From Halieaceae bacterium (lineage in GTDB: Bacteria; Pseudomonadota; Gammaproteobacteria; Pseudomonadales; Halieaceae): DNA of 64,000 nt. The position numbers and the translations under genes were made by a program. Where the stretch lies: contig JADGEN010000002.1 of assembly GCA_016744355.1 (NCBI GenBank), positions 1 through 64,000 on the forward strand. The letters run 5' to 3'. This document shows, piece after piece, positions 9,051 to 16,874 of this stretch; positions within the stretch are counted from its first letter, which is position 1; the number at the start of each line of letters is the position of its first letter. The notes beneath the pieces are model-generated. The model had not been told where the DNA came from, ran no database searches, and was given only the letters and a program-made list of their open reading frames with translations.

Positions 9051-9073
9051 AAGGGGCTTAGGCCCCTTTTTTT
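9051..9073 (+). terminator. intrinsic terminator of the sortase operon
   Basis: AAGGGGC (9051-9057), loop TTAG, GCCCCTT (9062-9068), then a run of T to 9073. This is a perfect 7-bp GC-rich stem followed by a U-tract, 18 bp after the substrate gene stop. It closes a two-gene unit. Confidence 0.92.
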
Positions 9074-9130
9074 ATGTACAGGACGTACGGTATGCCGCGG
9101 GCGCACGGATGCGCAGGAGCGGCGATCGCG

Positions 9131-9460
9131 TTATTCCTCTACCCATACATGCCGTAGGGGTTCACCAAAGTCGTCGTACACTGTTTTTCGATGGCGTTGA
9201 GTACGTCGTTTGCCCTTTGCAGGCGGTTTGGTTTTGTTTCCTCTTCTGGATTCGATGGCGGCAATAACCTCTGGTACCGGTGTGCGTTCAACGCTGGGTT
9301 CGATGAAAAGACTGCGAGAAGGAAGCACGTTTGGCAGCGCTTCGTCGCGACCGCTGACTCCTCTGGGGACTTTTTCAACATGGCCGCCCCGATTGAGATA
9401 GCGTGCCATCTCTTGTTCCATGTCTGCGCGGATGTCCGCTTTGGTGGGGAGCTTCTTCAC
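9131..9460 (-). CDS. small basic hypothetical protein with a SutA-like 'YLxRGG' motif
   Basis: 109 residues, GTG start. The N-terminal 35 residues (DIRADMEQEMARYLNRGGHV) resemble the C-terminal 'FLxRGGxI' segment of the RNA-polymerase-binding protein SutA of pseudomonads and related small proteins. This is a remembered similarity, not a search result. The middle and end are strongly basic (KTKPPAKGKRRTQRHRK) and end with an aromatic/acidic tail (RHVWVEE). No signal or membrane segment is seen. The even charge pattern and lack of a competing frame make it a plausible real gene, but its role is not established. Confidence 0.65.
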   Translation of the reverse strand: MKKLPTKADIRADMEQEMARYLNRGGHVEKVPRGVSGRDEALPNVLPSRSLFIEPSVERTPVPEVIAAIESRRGNKTKPPAKGKRRTQRHRKTVYDDFGEPLRHVWVEE

Positions 9461-9625
9461 TAGTCTCTATATTAGCCATTAGCCAAACGACCTAGTATAG
9501 CCGCACTCAAGTTGTTTTACAGGTTTTTAGCGGCAGCTATCTGTCTGCGAACAAATCAGAGTGGGGTTTTCCACCGGACGCTTATTCTGGTTTAATACAC
9601 GGCAATTCTGTTTGGAGGTACCCCT

Positions 9626-10699
9626 ATGGCGTGGTTTGCATTGATATTGCTGGTTTTTCTGGCGTTTAGTTTTTTCTACCTGCGCGGGGAAAACTTATCC
9701 TACCTCGATACTAATGTATTGCCCCGTCCCGTGGGTGAGCCAAGTGAAGCACACCATGAAGTTGTCGCTTCGCTTTCGCAAATGACCGACGTACTCAAAA
9801 GTGGTTCGCGTAAAACCCGCCTTGCACGAATTCGTGACTATATGGACTCTATGAGTGATGACAAAGAATTCGACAGCGAATTTCAGTCAGTACAGGAAGG
9901 AACCTTGCGTGGTGAGTGGGTTTTAGCCCCCGGTGTAGACCCGAAGAGGCGTATTTTGTATATCCACGGTGGCGCCTGGATGATGGGCAGCCCTAAAAGT
10001 CATCGCAGTATTACCGACAAACTTTCGCGCCTGGCAAACGCCGCAGTATTTTCCCTGGACTATCGCTTGATACCCGAAAACAGTAGGCGTGATGGAATTG
10101 AAGACTGCCAGAAAGCCTATCGATGGATTCTTAACAATGGCCCTGCAGGCTCAGAAAATCTTGATTTCCTGATGGTGGCGGGTGATTCAGCAGGGGGCAA
10201 TCTCACGCTTTCACTCATCGCCTGGGTTAGAGACCAAAAGTTGCGGGCACCCGATGCGGCGGTGGCTTTTTCTCCGGCAGTTGACACTGCTCTGACATCG
10301 CCCAGCTTGCGCAGCAATATCAGTAGCGACCCTATGCTGGGGCCACAGTTCGGAAAACTCGCTAAAGTACCACTGATACTCATGTGGTGGTTTACCTGGC
10401 TCAGCTCCCGGATTCGTCCTTCGGATCCTATTGGGTCACCTCTGCGGGGTGATCTTTCTGGCTTACCGCCTGTGCTGGTTCAGGCTAGCGAGGCAGAGAT
10501 GTTGTTCGATGACGCACGTCGTTATGTCGCCAAGGCGCAGGCTGCCGGCTCGCCGGTTGAACTCCAACATTGGCCCTTTATGGTGCATGTGTGGCAAATA
10601 TTTATCCCGCAGCTGCCTGAGGCTGAAGAGGCCTTCCAGAATATTGCGGAATTTTTGCGCAGCGTAGAAGGTGATGCTATGGCAGAGGAAGCTGCATGA
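9626..10699 (+). CDS. membrane-anchored alpha/beta hydrolase of the HSL (GDSAG) esterase family
   Basis: 357 residues. An N-terminal transmembrane segment (about residues 1-20) anchors it. The hydrolase domain has the oxyanion motif YIHGGAWMMGSP, the nucleophile motif VAGDSAGGNL, an acidic residue near SEAEMLFDDA and the catalytic His in MVHVWQ. This combination marks hormone-sensitive-lipase-type carboxylesterases acting on short or medium acyl esters. GGAGG at 9613-9617 supports the ATG. Its TGA overlaps the next ATG as ATGA (10696-10699), so it is translationally coupled to an acyltransferase, suggesting paired deacylation and reacylation of lipids. Confidence 0.9.
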   Translation: MAWFALILLVFLAFSFFYLRGENLSYLDTNVLPRPVGEPSEAHHEVVASLSQMTDVLKSGSRKTRLARIRDYMDSMSDDKEFDSEFQSVQEGTLRGEWVLAPGVDPKRRILYIHGGAWMMGSPKSHRSITDKLSRLANAAVFSLDYRLIPENSRRDGIEDCQKAYRWILNNGPAGSENLDFLMVAGDSAGGNLTLSLIAWVRDQKLRAPDAAVAFSPAVDTALTSPSLRSNISSDPMLGPQFGKLAKVPLILMWWFTWLSSRIRPSDPIGSPLRGDLSGLPPVLVQASEAEMLFDDARRYVAKAQAAGSPVELQHWPFMVHVWQIFIPQLPEAEEAFQNIAEFLRSVEGDAMAEEAA

Positions 10700-11433
10700 A
10701 CGCCCTCAGGTCCATACTGGTATTTGCCTGGATTGTAATTTCAGTCATTCCCTGCGGATTGGCTTTAGTGTTTTGTTCGCTTTTTTTGCGTAGCGACACC
10801 CTGTGGTGGTGGTTCGCAGCGCCATTTTTAAGAGGCGTTATCGTTGCTGCGCGAGTGGTAGGTGGCGTAAAACATCGAGTGCATGGCGCGGAAAACTGGC
10901 CCACCGCAGACGATATGCGCCGGGTAATTTTGTGCCCCAAACACCAATCTACCTGGGAAACGTTTTATTTTCCCAGCATGACCTCGCATCCCCTGGCATA
11001 TGTTTTCAAGAAGGAGCTGCTACGTATTCCAATATTTGGTTGGTGTATGGGGCGACTCGATATGATCCATATAGACCGCAAGCAGCGTGCTAAGGCGTGG
11101 ACCAAAGTAGCAGAACAGGGCGAGGTGCTAATGGATCAGGGGAAGTGGATCATTATGTTTCCCGAAGGCACCCGCATAGCGCGTGGAGAGAAGGGCGTTT
11201 ACAAAGCTGGTGCATCCCGACTGGCCGTTGCCACCGATGCTTATATTATTCCTATTGCGGTTACCTCTGGTCGCTGCTGGCCCAGGCGCTCATTCAGCCT
11301 GCGTCCGGGTGTTATCGATGTGTCCATTGGCACGCCCATTTGTGCCACGGGTAGGGAGTCGGGCGAGCTAATGGATGAAGTAGAACGCTGGATTGAAAAC
11401 GAGATGCATCGCCTGGATCCCGAAGCCTACTAG
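10696..11433 (+). CDS. PlsC-type 1-acyl-glycerol-3-phosphate acyltransferase family protein
   Basis: 245 residues. A hydrophobic N-terminus (about residues 5-30) places it at the inner membrane. The acyltransferase blocks are in order: CPKHQSTWE (HX4E instead of the usual HX4D), MIHIDRK, and the FPEGTR block that binds the phosphate. These define the PlsC/LPLAT family, which moves an acyl chain from acyl-ACP or acyl-CoA to a lysophospholipid or similar acceptor. It is coupled to the preceding esterase by ATGA. A second lipid acceptor, such as a lysoglycolipid, cannot be excluded. Confidence 0.9.
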   Translation: MNALRSILVFAWIVISVIPCGLALVFCSLFLRSDTLWWWFAAPFLRGVIVAARVVGGVKHRVHGAENWPTADDMRRVILCPKHQSTWETFYFPSMTSHPLAYVFKKELLRIPIFGWCMGRLDMIHIDRKQRAKAWTKVAEQGEVLMDQGKWIIMFPEGTRIARGEKGVYKAGASRLAVATDAYIIPIAVTSGRCWPRRSFSLRPGVIDVSIGTPICATGRESGELMDEVERWIENEMHRLDPEAY

Positions 11434-11438
11434 AGGGC

Positions 11439-11465
11439 AACATTAGCGGTGATGCAGCTAATGTT
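11439..11465. terminator. hairpin between convergent acyltransferase and Lrp/AsnC genes
   Basis: AACATTAGC (11439-11447), a 9-nt loop, then GCTAATGTT (11457-11465) form a perfect 9-bp stem in the 39-bp gap between two converging genes. There is only a weak T-rich tail on the + strand, so it may act as a weak bidirectional terminator or protect 3' ends. Confidence 0.6.
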
Positions 11466-11472
11466 CTTGTGC

Positions 11473-11907
11473 TTAGCGTTCAAACTTGGTTGCAAGAACA
11501 ATAGAGCTGGTGGTTTTTTCCACGCCAGGTAATTCGCCAATGTCATCCAATACCCGGTCCATTTCCTGTGTGGTTACCGTTTGTACTGTCGTTACCAGGT
11601 CATAAATACCACTCACCGTCTGCACGTTCATTACCGCGGGCATGCGCGATAGGGCATCGACAATTTTCTGGCTCTGCTTCGGGTTAACTTCAATCATGAC
11701 ATGGGCGTTAAGCTGACGTCCCGCAAAGGCATCGTCGTAGCGGATGGTATAGCCCGCGATAACTTTTTTGCGCTCAAGGCGGTTAATCCTATCCTGCACC
11801 GTACTGCGGGATATGCCTAGCTTTCGCGCCAAAGCGCTTGTCGCCTCTCTGCTATTGGTTTGCAAAAGCGCTAGTAGTTCCCTGTCTGTTTTATCTAAAT
11901 CCATCAT
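11473..11907 (-). CDS. Lrp/AsnC family transcriptional regulator
   Basis: 144 residues from the ATG at 11907; another ATG at 11904 and a TTG at 11928 are alternatives. The N-terminal winged helix-turn-helix (DKTDRELLALLQ, then LARKLGISRSTVQDRINRLE) and the C-terminal RAM ligand domain (VMIEVNPKQ, then SGIYDLVTTV) are both complete, and the length is normal. The family senses amino acids and binds DNA as dimers or octamers. It is divergent from the PLP decarboxylase gene across about 130 bp, so that gene is a likely target along with its own promoter. Confidence 0.93.
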   Translation of the reverse strand: MMDLDKTDRELLALLQTNSREATSALARKLGISRSTVQDRINRLERKKVIAGYTIRYDDAFAGRQLNAHVMIEVNPKQSQKIVDALSRMPAVMNVQTVSGIYDLVTTVQTVTTQEMDRVLDDIGELPGVEKTTSSIVLATKFER

Positions 11908-12034
11908 ATTGATTATCGATACCGTCAAATCGTGAAAAATTAGTCGTCAATCCGTTAAATAGGGTGTTCATAATAACGCATACAGTCAATAAAATAGCGG
12001 TAATAAGTTTTACTAACGAGACGGAGAATACCGC

Positions 12035-13942
12035 GTGCGAAAGCCGATGAGCCACGTTGCTATAGTAAGTACCAGCGCCACCTTGCGAGAGCGCTGGAGC
12101 GATGGATTGGGTGAGTGTAGCCGTAACGATCCTGCGGCAAGTAACAGCTGTAAGTTCAGTTTTGTGTCGGTGGATTCCGCGGCGCGTGCGCTGCAACTCG
12201 CGGTTGAAGACGGCTTATTACAGGCTGTAATAATTGATGCAGTGACCATAACGGATGCAGAGGAACTCATTGTGTCACTGAAAGCCGCTCGCGCAGAGCT
12301 GGATCTGTTTATCGCGGTTGAGCACGGGCAAGCGGATACCTTTGCTGCTCACTCGGTGGAATTGCTGGATCGCAATGATGACAATATGAACCAGTTGTTC
12401 CGTCAGGTGCAGTCGGCGATTGCGCATCGCGCCAGTACACCCTTTGCCGACACACTGCGCGATTATGTCTACAGTGCCAAAGATGCCTGGCATACACCAG
12501 GTCATTCTGGCGGTGATAGCCTGCGTGATAGCCCCTGGGTGGCAGATTTTCACCAGATGATGGGCGAACATATTTTCAATACAGATTTGTCCGTTTCGGT
12601 GCAGGTCTTGGATTCACTGTTGGAGCCGCACAGCGTTATTCAGGAAGCCCAGGATCTGGCAGCAGAGGCTTTTGGTGCCAGAGAAACTTTTTATGTAACC
12701 AACGGCACATCGACGGCTAACAAGGTAATCATTCAGCATTTACTTGGTGCTGGCGGAAAAATGATTGTCGATCAGGCCTGCCACAAGTCCATTCACCACG
12801 CCGCAATTTTATTCGGCGTTGAGCCAATTTACCTGCAAGCTTCACTCAAGGCCGAGTATGGATTCTACGGTCCTGTGCCCAAAGCCCGTATATTTACAGC
12901 GATTGATGCCAACCCCGACGCCGGCCTGTTGGTATTAACATCCTGCACCTACGATGGCTTCTACTATGATTTAAAGCCTATTATTGATTACGCTCACCAG
13001 CGCGGCATAAAAGTACTGATTGATGAGGCATGGTATGCCCACGGGCGTTTTCATCCCGAGTTGCGTCCCAATGCCCTGGAATGTGGCGCAGACTATGTGA
13101 CTCAGAGCACCCACAAAATGCTCTCGGCATTTTCCCAGGCCAGCATGATTCATGTTGCCGACCCTGACTTCAATGAACACAGGTTTCGCGAAGACCTCAA
13201 TATGCACACCTCGACCAGCCCTCAGTACGCCATGATTGCGAGTCTGGATGTGGCGCGTAAGCAAATGAGTATGGAGGGATATTCACAGCTGCAGCGGTGT
13301 ATCGACATTGCGCAGCGCTTGCGCTCGGGAATCAATAAAACTGGCGTGTTCAGGGTGCTGGAACTTGAGGATATGTTGCCGTGCGAACTCGCTGACGATG
13401 GTGTTCGTCTGGACCCCAGCAAATTGAGCGTGGATATATCCGCCTCTGGTATGAGTGCCAGGGAGTTGCAGCTTGCGCTGTTTGAAAGTTACGGTGTGCA
13501 AGTAGAGAAGGTCACCCATAATACCTTGTCGGTGTTAGTGACACTGGGTTCGACCGAGAGCAAGGTTCTACGCCTACTTAATGCTTTTCAGAAGCTCGCT
13601 GCAAAGGCGTCCAGAACAAGTGAGACTGTACGCCGCAATGTGCCACCGCTTCCCAAACTCAGCGCTTTCCATATTCTGCCGCGCGATGCTTATTTTGGCA
13701 AAGCTGTAGAGATAGCCCTGGTGGCAGAGCAACATGGCCTGAATGAAGCGGTGGTGGGCGCGGTTAGTGCCGATCTGGTTGTGCCGTATCCGCCTGGAAT
13801 TCCTGTGTTAATCCCGGGTCAGGAAATATCCGAGAGCATCGCCAGCTTTCTGCTCAACTTGTATCACAGCAAAAACGGTACAGAAATTCACGGACTGGTG
13901 GAGCGTGGTGACAGCGCCTTATTACGAGTTGTTGAGCGTTAG
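12035..13942 (+). CDS. Orn/Lys/Arg-type PLP decarboxylase (fold type I)
   Basis: 635 residues from a GTG start at 12035, chosen because GGAG lies 8 bp upstream; an ATG at 12047 is the alternative. An N-terminal wing domain of about 125 residues precedes the core with AWHTPGHSGG, YVTNGTSTANK, DEAWYAHGRFHP and the PLP lysine (Lys361) in QSTHKMLSAFSQ. The C-terminal domain begins near residue 540 (FHILPRDAYFG). This is the family of biodegradative lysine, ornithine and arginine decarboxylases, cytoplasmic enzymes that consume protons and make diamines. At 635 residues it is shorter than the usual 710-750, mainly in the wing and C-terminal parts. The substrate cannot be fixed from sequence. Control by the divergent Lrp/AsnC protein is likely. 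Confidence 0.88.
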   Translation: MRKPMSHVAIVSTSATLRERWSDGLGECSRNDPAASNSCKFSFVSVDSAARALQLAVEDGLLQAVIIDAVTITDAEELIVSLKAARAELDLFIAVEHGQADTFAAHSVELLDRNDDNMNQLFRQVQSAIAHRASTPFADTLRDYVYSAKDAWHTPGHSGGDSLRDSPWVADFHQMMGEHIFNTDLSVSVQVLDSLLEPHSVIQEAQDLAAEAFGARETFYVTNGTSTANKVIIQHLLGAGGKMIVDQACHKSIHHAAILFGVEPIYLQASLKAEYGFYGPVPKARIFTAIDANPDAGLLVLTSCTYDGFYYDLKPIIDYAHQRGIKVLIDEAWYAHGRFHPELRPNALECGADYVTQSTHKMLSAFSQASMIHVADPDFNEHRFREDLNMHTSTSPQYAMIASLDVARKQMSMEGYSQLQRCIDIAQRLRSGINKTGVFRVLELEDMLPCELADDGVRLDPSKLSVDISASGMSARELQLALFESYGVQVEKVTHNTLSVLVTLGSTESKVLRLLNAFQKLAAKASRTSETVRRNVPPLPKLSAFHILPRDAYFGKAVEIALVAEQHGLNEAVVGAVSADLVVPYPPGIPVLIPGQEISESIASFLLNLYHSKNGTEIHGLVERGDSALLRVVER

Positions 13943-14045
13943 TTTGTCCCAATTCAAAGTATCCAATTTAAATTTTAATCGGGGCATAGCTCTCGCCCTG
14001 CCTTTGTAATAGTCTATCGCCTCTCTTGGTTGATGGAGGCTTACA

Positions 14046-15629
14046 TTGGTACATTGGAATTTTGGTGATTTATTTGACGGTTGTGGCGAAGTCCTTCCGC
14101 CTGACACTCCTGCTCTTATACACGGTGAGAGGGTGGTCAATTGGGGGGAGCTAACCGCCCGTAGTAATAATCTGGCCCGCGCCCTTCTTGAGCAGGGAGC
14201 TTCTGCGGGCGATAAAGTCGCTATTTATCTGCGCAACTGCCCCGAGTACATGGAAACACTGGTGGCCTGCTTCAAGGCACGATTAGTTCCAGTAAACGTC
14301 AACTACCGTTACCTTGACGATGAACTTCATTATATTTTTGATAATTCTGATGCCGTAGCCGTAGTCCACGGTGAAGAGTTTCGCGAGCATATAGCTAGCC
14401 TGGATTCACGTTTGCCAGGCATGCACTGGATAGAAGTCGGCGATACCTATGAAAAACTAGCCTTGACCGGTAATGGTACTCCGCTGAATATTGAACGCTC
14501 CGGAGACGATCTGCTTTTCATCTACACCGGGGGCACCACAGGTATGCCCAAGGCAGTGATGTGGCGTCAGGAAGATTTATGGTTTGCCTTTAGCTCCGGC
14601 GCAACGTCACCTTGCAATGCAGGAGCGCCAGTAGAGTCACCTGCTGCACATTTAGAAAATTTGCGAAATTTTGGCACAGTCTTTAACCAGATTGTGGCGT
14701 GTCCGCTGATGCACGGTACAGGTTTGCTAACGTCTGTAGCTGCGCTGTTCGGAGGAGGCTGTGTTATTACTCTCACTCAGCCAGGACTCGATGTAGAAGA
14801 GTTGTGGGATACCGTTGAAAAGCAGCATGTGAATGGCCTTATTATTGTCGGTGATGCCTTCGCCAGGCCTATGCTTAAATCACTGAAAGAAAACCCGGGT
14901 CGCTGGGATATCAGTTCACTACAGATGATGCTGTCGTCGGGTGTCATGTGGAGTCCATCGGTAAAAGAAGGCCTGCTAAGCTACAACGCGAGTATGCTGT
15001 TGGTTGATGCTTTCGGTTCATCCGAGGCGTTGGGCTTCGGTTCCTCTACATCAGGGGCGGGCACTACTGCAAAGAGCGCCAGGTTTACCATAGGCCCCGA
15101 CTGCAAAGTATTCACCGAAGATTTTATAGAGGTTGAACCAGGCAGTGGTGTTAAAGGTTTTATCGCACGGCCGGGCCCCATTCCCATGGGATACTACAAA
15201 GACGAGGAAAAAACTGCAGAGACCTTCCCCACGGTTGATGGAGTGCGTTATTCCATACCCGGTGACTGGTGTACGGTAGAGGCGGACGGCACACTGAATC
15301 TGCTTGGGCGCGGCAGTGCCTGTATAAATTCAGCAGGTGAGAAAATTTATCCAGAGGAGGTTGAGGAGGCTTTAAAAACCCATCTCCACGTCGACGATGC
15401 TCTGGTATTTGGAATTGATGACGAGAAATGGGGGCAGGCTGTCACGGCTGTTGTTTCACTATCTGAAGGTCAGTCCGTGGAAGCCCGGGAACTAAGCCAG
15501 TATGTGCGTACACGTCTCGCAGACTATAAATCACCCAAAGCAATTTACGCGGTTAAAACCATGTTCCGCGCACCCAATGGCAAGGCTGACTACAAAGCGG
15601 CTAAAGCCTATGTGGCGGCGCTGAAATAA
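14046..15629 (+). CDS. acyl-CoA synthetase (AMP-forming, FadD type)
   Basis: 527 residues with a TTG start, supported by GGAGG at 14035-14039 and no in-frame ATG nearby. The adenylate-forming signature is IYTGGTTGMPKAVMW; further motifs are the aromatic/acidic DAFGSSEALGFG, the hinge LLGRGSACINSAGEKIYPEE and a C-terminal lysine in APNGKADYKAAK. It activates a carboxylic acid to its CoA ester through an acyl-adenylate. The sequence style recalls the FadD group acting on bulky or sterol-derived acids, but this is only an impression. It begins a run of seven rightward genes and is followed by a thiolase after 27 bp. Confidence 0.92.
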   Translation: MVHWNFGDLFDGCGEVLPPDTPALIHGERVVNWGELTARSNNLARALLEQGASAGDKVAIYLRNCPEYMETLVACFKARLVPVNVNYRYLDDELHYIFDNSDAVAVVHGEEFREHIASLDSRLPGMHWIEVGDTYEKLALTGNGTPLNIERSGDDLLFIYTGGTTGMPKAVMWRQEDLWFAFSSGATSPCNAGAPVESPAAHLENLRNFGTVFNQIVACPLMHGTGLLTSVAALFGGGCVITLTQPGLDVEELWDTVEKQHVNGLIIVGDAFARPMLKSLKENPGRWDISSLQMMLSSGVMWSPSVKEGLLSYNASMLLVDAFGSSEALGFGSSTSGAGTTAKSARFTIGPDCKVFTEDFIEVEPGSGVKGFIARPGPIPMGYYKDEEKTAETFPTVDGVRYSIPGDWCTVEADGTLNLLGRGSACINSAGEKIYPEEVEEALKTHLHVDDALVFGIDDEKWGQAVTAVVSLSEGQSVEARELSQYVRTRLADYKSPKAIYAVKTMFRAPNGKADYKAAKAYVAALK

Positions 15630-15656
15630 TTTCACAACGAAGGAGTTAAGCAGAAA

Positions 15657-16841
15657 ATGTCTGAAGCATATATTGTTGGTGCTGTTCGAAGTGCCGGTGG
15701 CAAAAAAAACGGTCGGCTTTCCGCCGTTCATCCCATCGACCTCGGCGCATCGGTCGTAGACGCTCTGGTCTCAAAAATCGGTTTGAGCGTGGATGAAGTT
15801 GATGACCTTATATTTGGCTGTGTCTCCCAGGTTGGAGCGCAGTCTTCTAATATCGGAAGAAACGTCTGTCTGTCATCCGTGTTAGGTGAATCTGTGCCGG
15901 GTACATCGGTGGATCGCCAATGTGGCTCCGGGCAGCAGGCTATACATTTTGCAGCCCAGGCAGTGATGTCTGGTACGCAGGATGTGGTGATCGCAGGCGG
16001 TGTTGAAAGTATGTCGCAAGTACCTATAGGTGCAAATATTGTTGATGGCTACAAAGCAGATCATGGCCTCCCTTATGGCAAGAAAATTTCTGAGCGTTAT
16101 CCGGGCGTGCAGTTTAACCAGTTCGTAGGCGCTGAAATGTTGGCTGAAAAATATGACGTAAGCATCGACGAATTAAATGAATTTGCCCTGGCCAGTCATA
16201 TGAAGGCAAAGCAAGCAGTTGAGGAAGGGCGCTTTAAGGATGAGATTGTTCCCATAGAAATAGAGCTGGAAGACGGCAGTCTTGCCATGCACGACCAGGA
16301 TGAAGGCATTCGTATGGAGGCCACTCTGGACGCTATAGCAGGCCTGCAACCCCTGCAGGAGGGCGGCAGAATTTCAGCAGCTAATGCCTCGCAGATTTGC
16401 GATGGTGCTTCAGCGGTGATGGTCGTTAGTGGCGATGCCTGTAAACGCCTTGGTTTGAAGCCTCTGGCAAAGATCGTTGCCATGTCGGTAGTGGGCAGTG
16501 ACCCCGTCATTATGCTGGAGGGCCCGATAAAGGCTACCGAGGAGGCTCTGCGTAAAGTCGGCTTGCAATTGGACGATATCGATTTGGTAGAAGTAAACGA
16601 AGCATTTGGCTCGGTTCCCCTGGCTTGGGCAAGAGCACTTGGTGCTGATAAGGACAAGCTTAATGTCAACGGCGGGGCACAAGCCCTGGGGCATCCTCTG
16701 GGCGCTACTGGCGCCAAGCTGATGACCACCCTGATCCATGAACTGCACAGAACGGGCAAGCGCTATGGTCTGCTCACAATCTGTGAAGGGGGTGGTACTG
16801 CCAATGGCACTATTATCGAGCGTGTCGACTCGGTAGCTTAA
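15657..16841 (+). CDS. thiolase (acetyl-CoA C-acyltransferase)
   Basis: 394 residues, full length. The acyl-enzyme cysteine is in SVDRQCGSGQQA, the histidine in NGGAQALGHPLGATGA and the second catalytic cysteine in LLTICEGGGTANG, all in the standard thiolase arrangement. It carries out the last beta-oxidation step, releasing acetyl- or propionyl-CoA from 3-ketoacyl-CoA. AAGGAG at about 15639-15645 precedes the ATG. Position just after an acyl-CoA synthetase argues for breakdown rather than synthesis. The DUF3604 gene follows closely. Confidence 0.95.
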   Translation: MSEAYIVGAVRSAGGKKNGRLSAVHPIDLGASVVDALVSKIGLSVDEVDDLIFGCVSQVGAQSSNIGRNVCLSSVLGESVPGTSVDRQCGSGQQAIHFAAQAVMSGTQDVVIAGGVESMSQVPIGANIVDGYKADHGLPYGKKISERYPGVQFNQFVGAEMLAEKYDVSIDELNEFALASHMKAKQAVEEGRFKDEIVPIEIELEDGSLAMHDQDEGIRMEATLDAIAGLQPLQEGGRISAANASQICDGASAVMVVSGDACKRLGLKPLAKIVAMSVVGSDPVIMLEGPIKATEEALRKVGLQLDDIDLVEVNEAFGSVPLAWARALGADKDKLNVNGGAQALGHPLGATGAKLMTTLIHELHRTGKRYGLLTICEGGGTANGTIIERVDSVA

Positions 16842-16874
16842 ATGCGCTGTAGCGGCATTACATTGGAGAGAACT

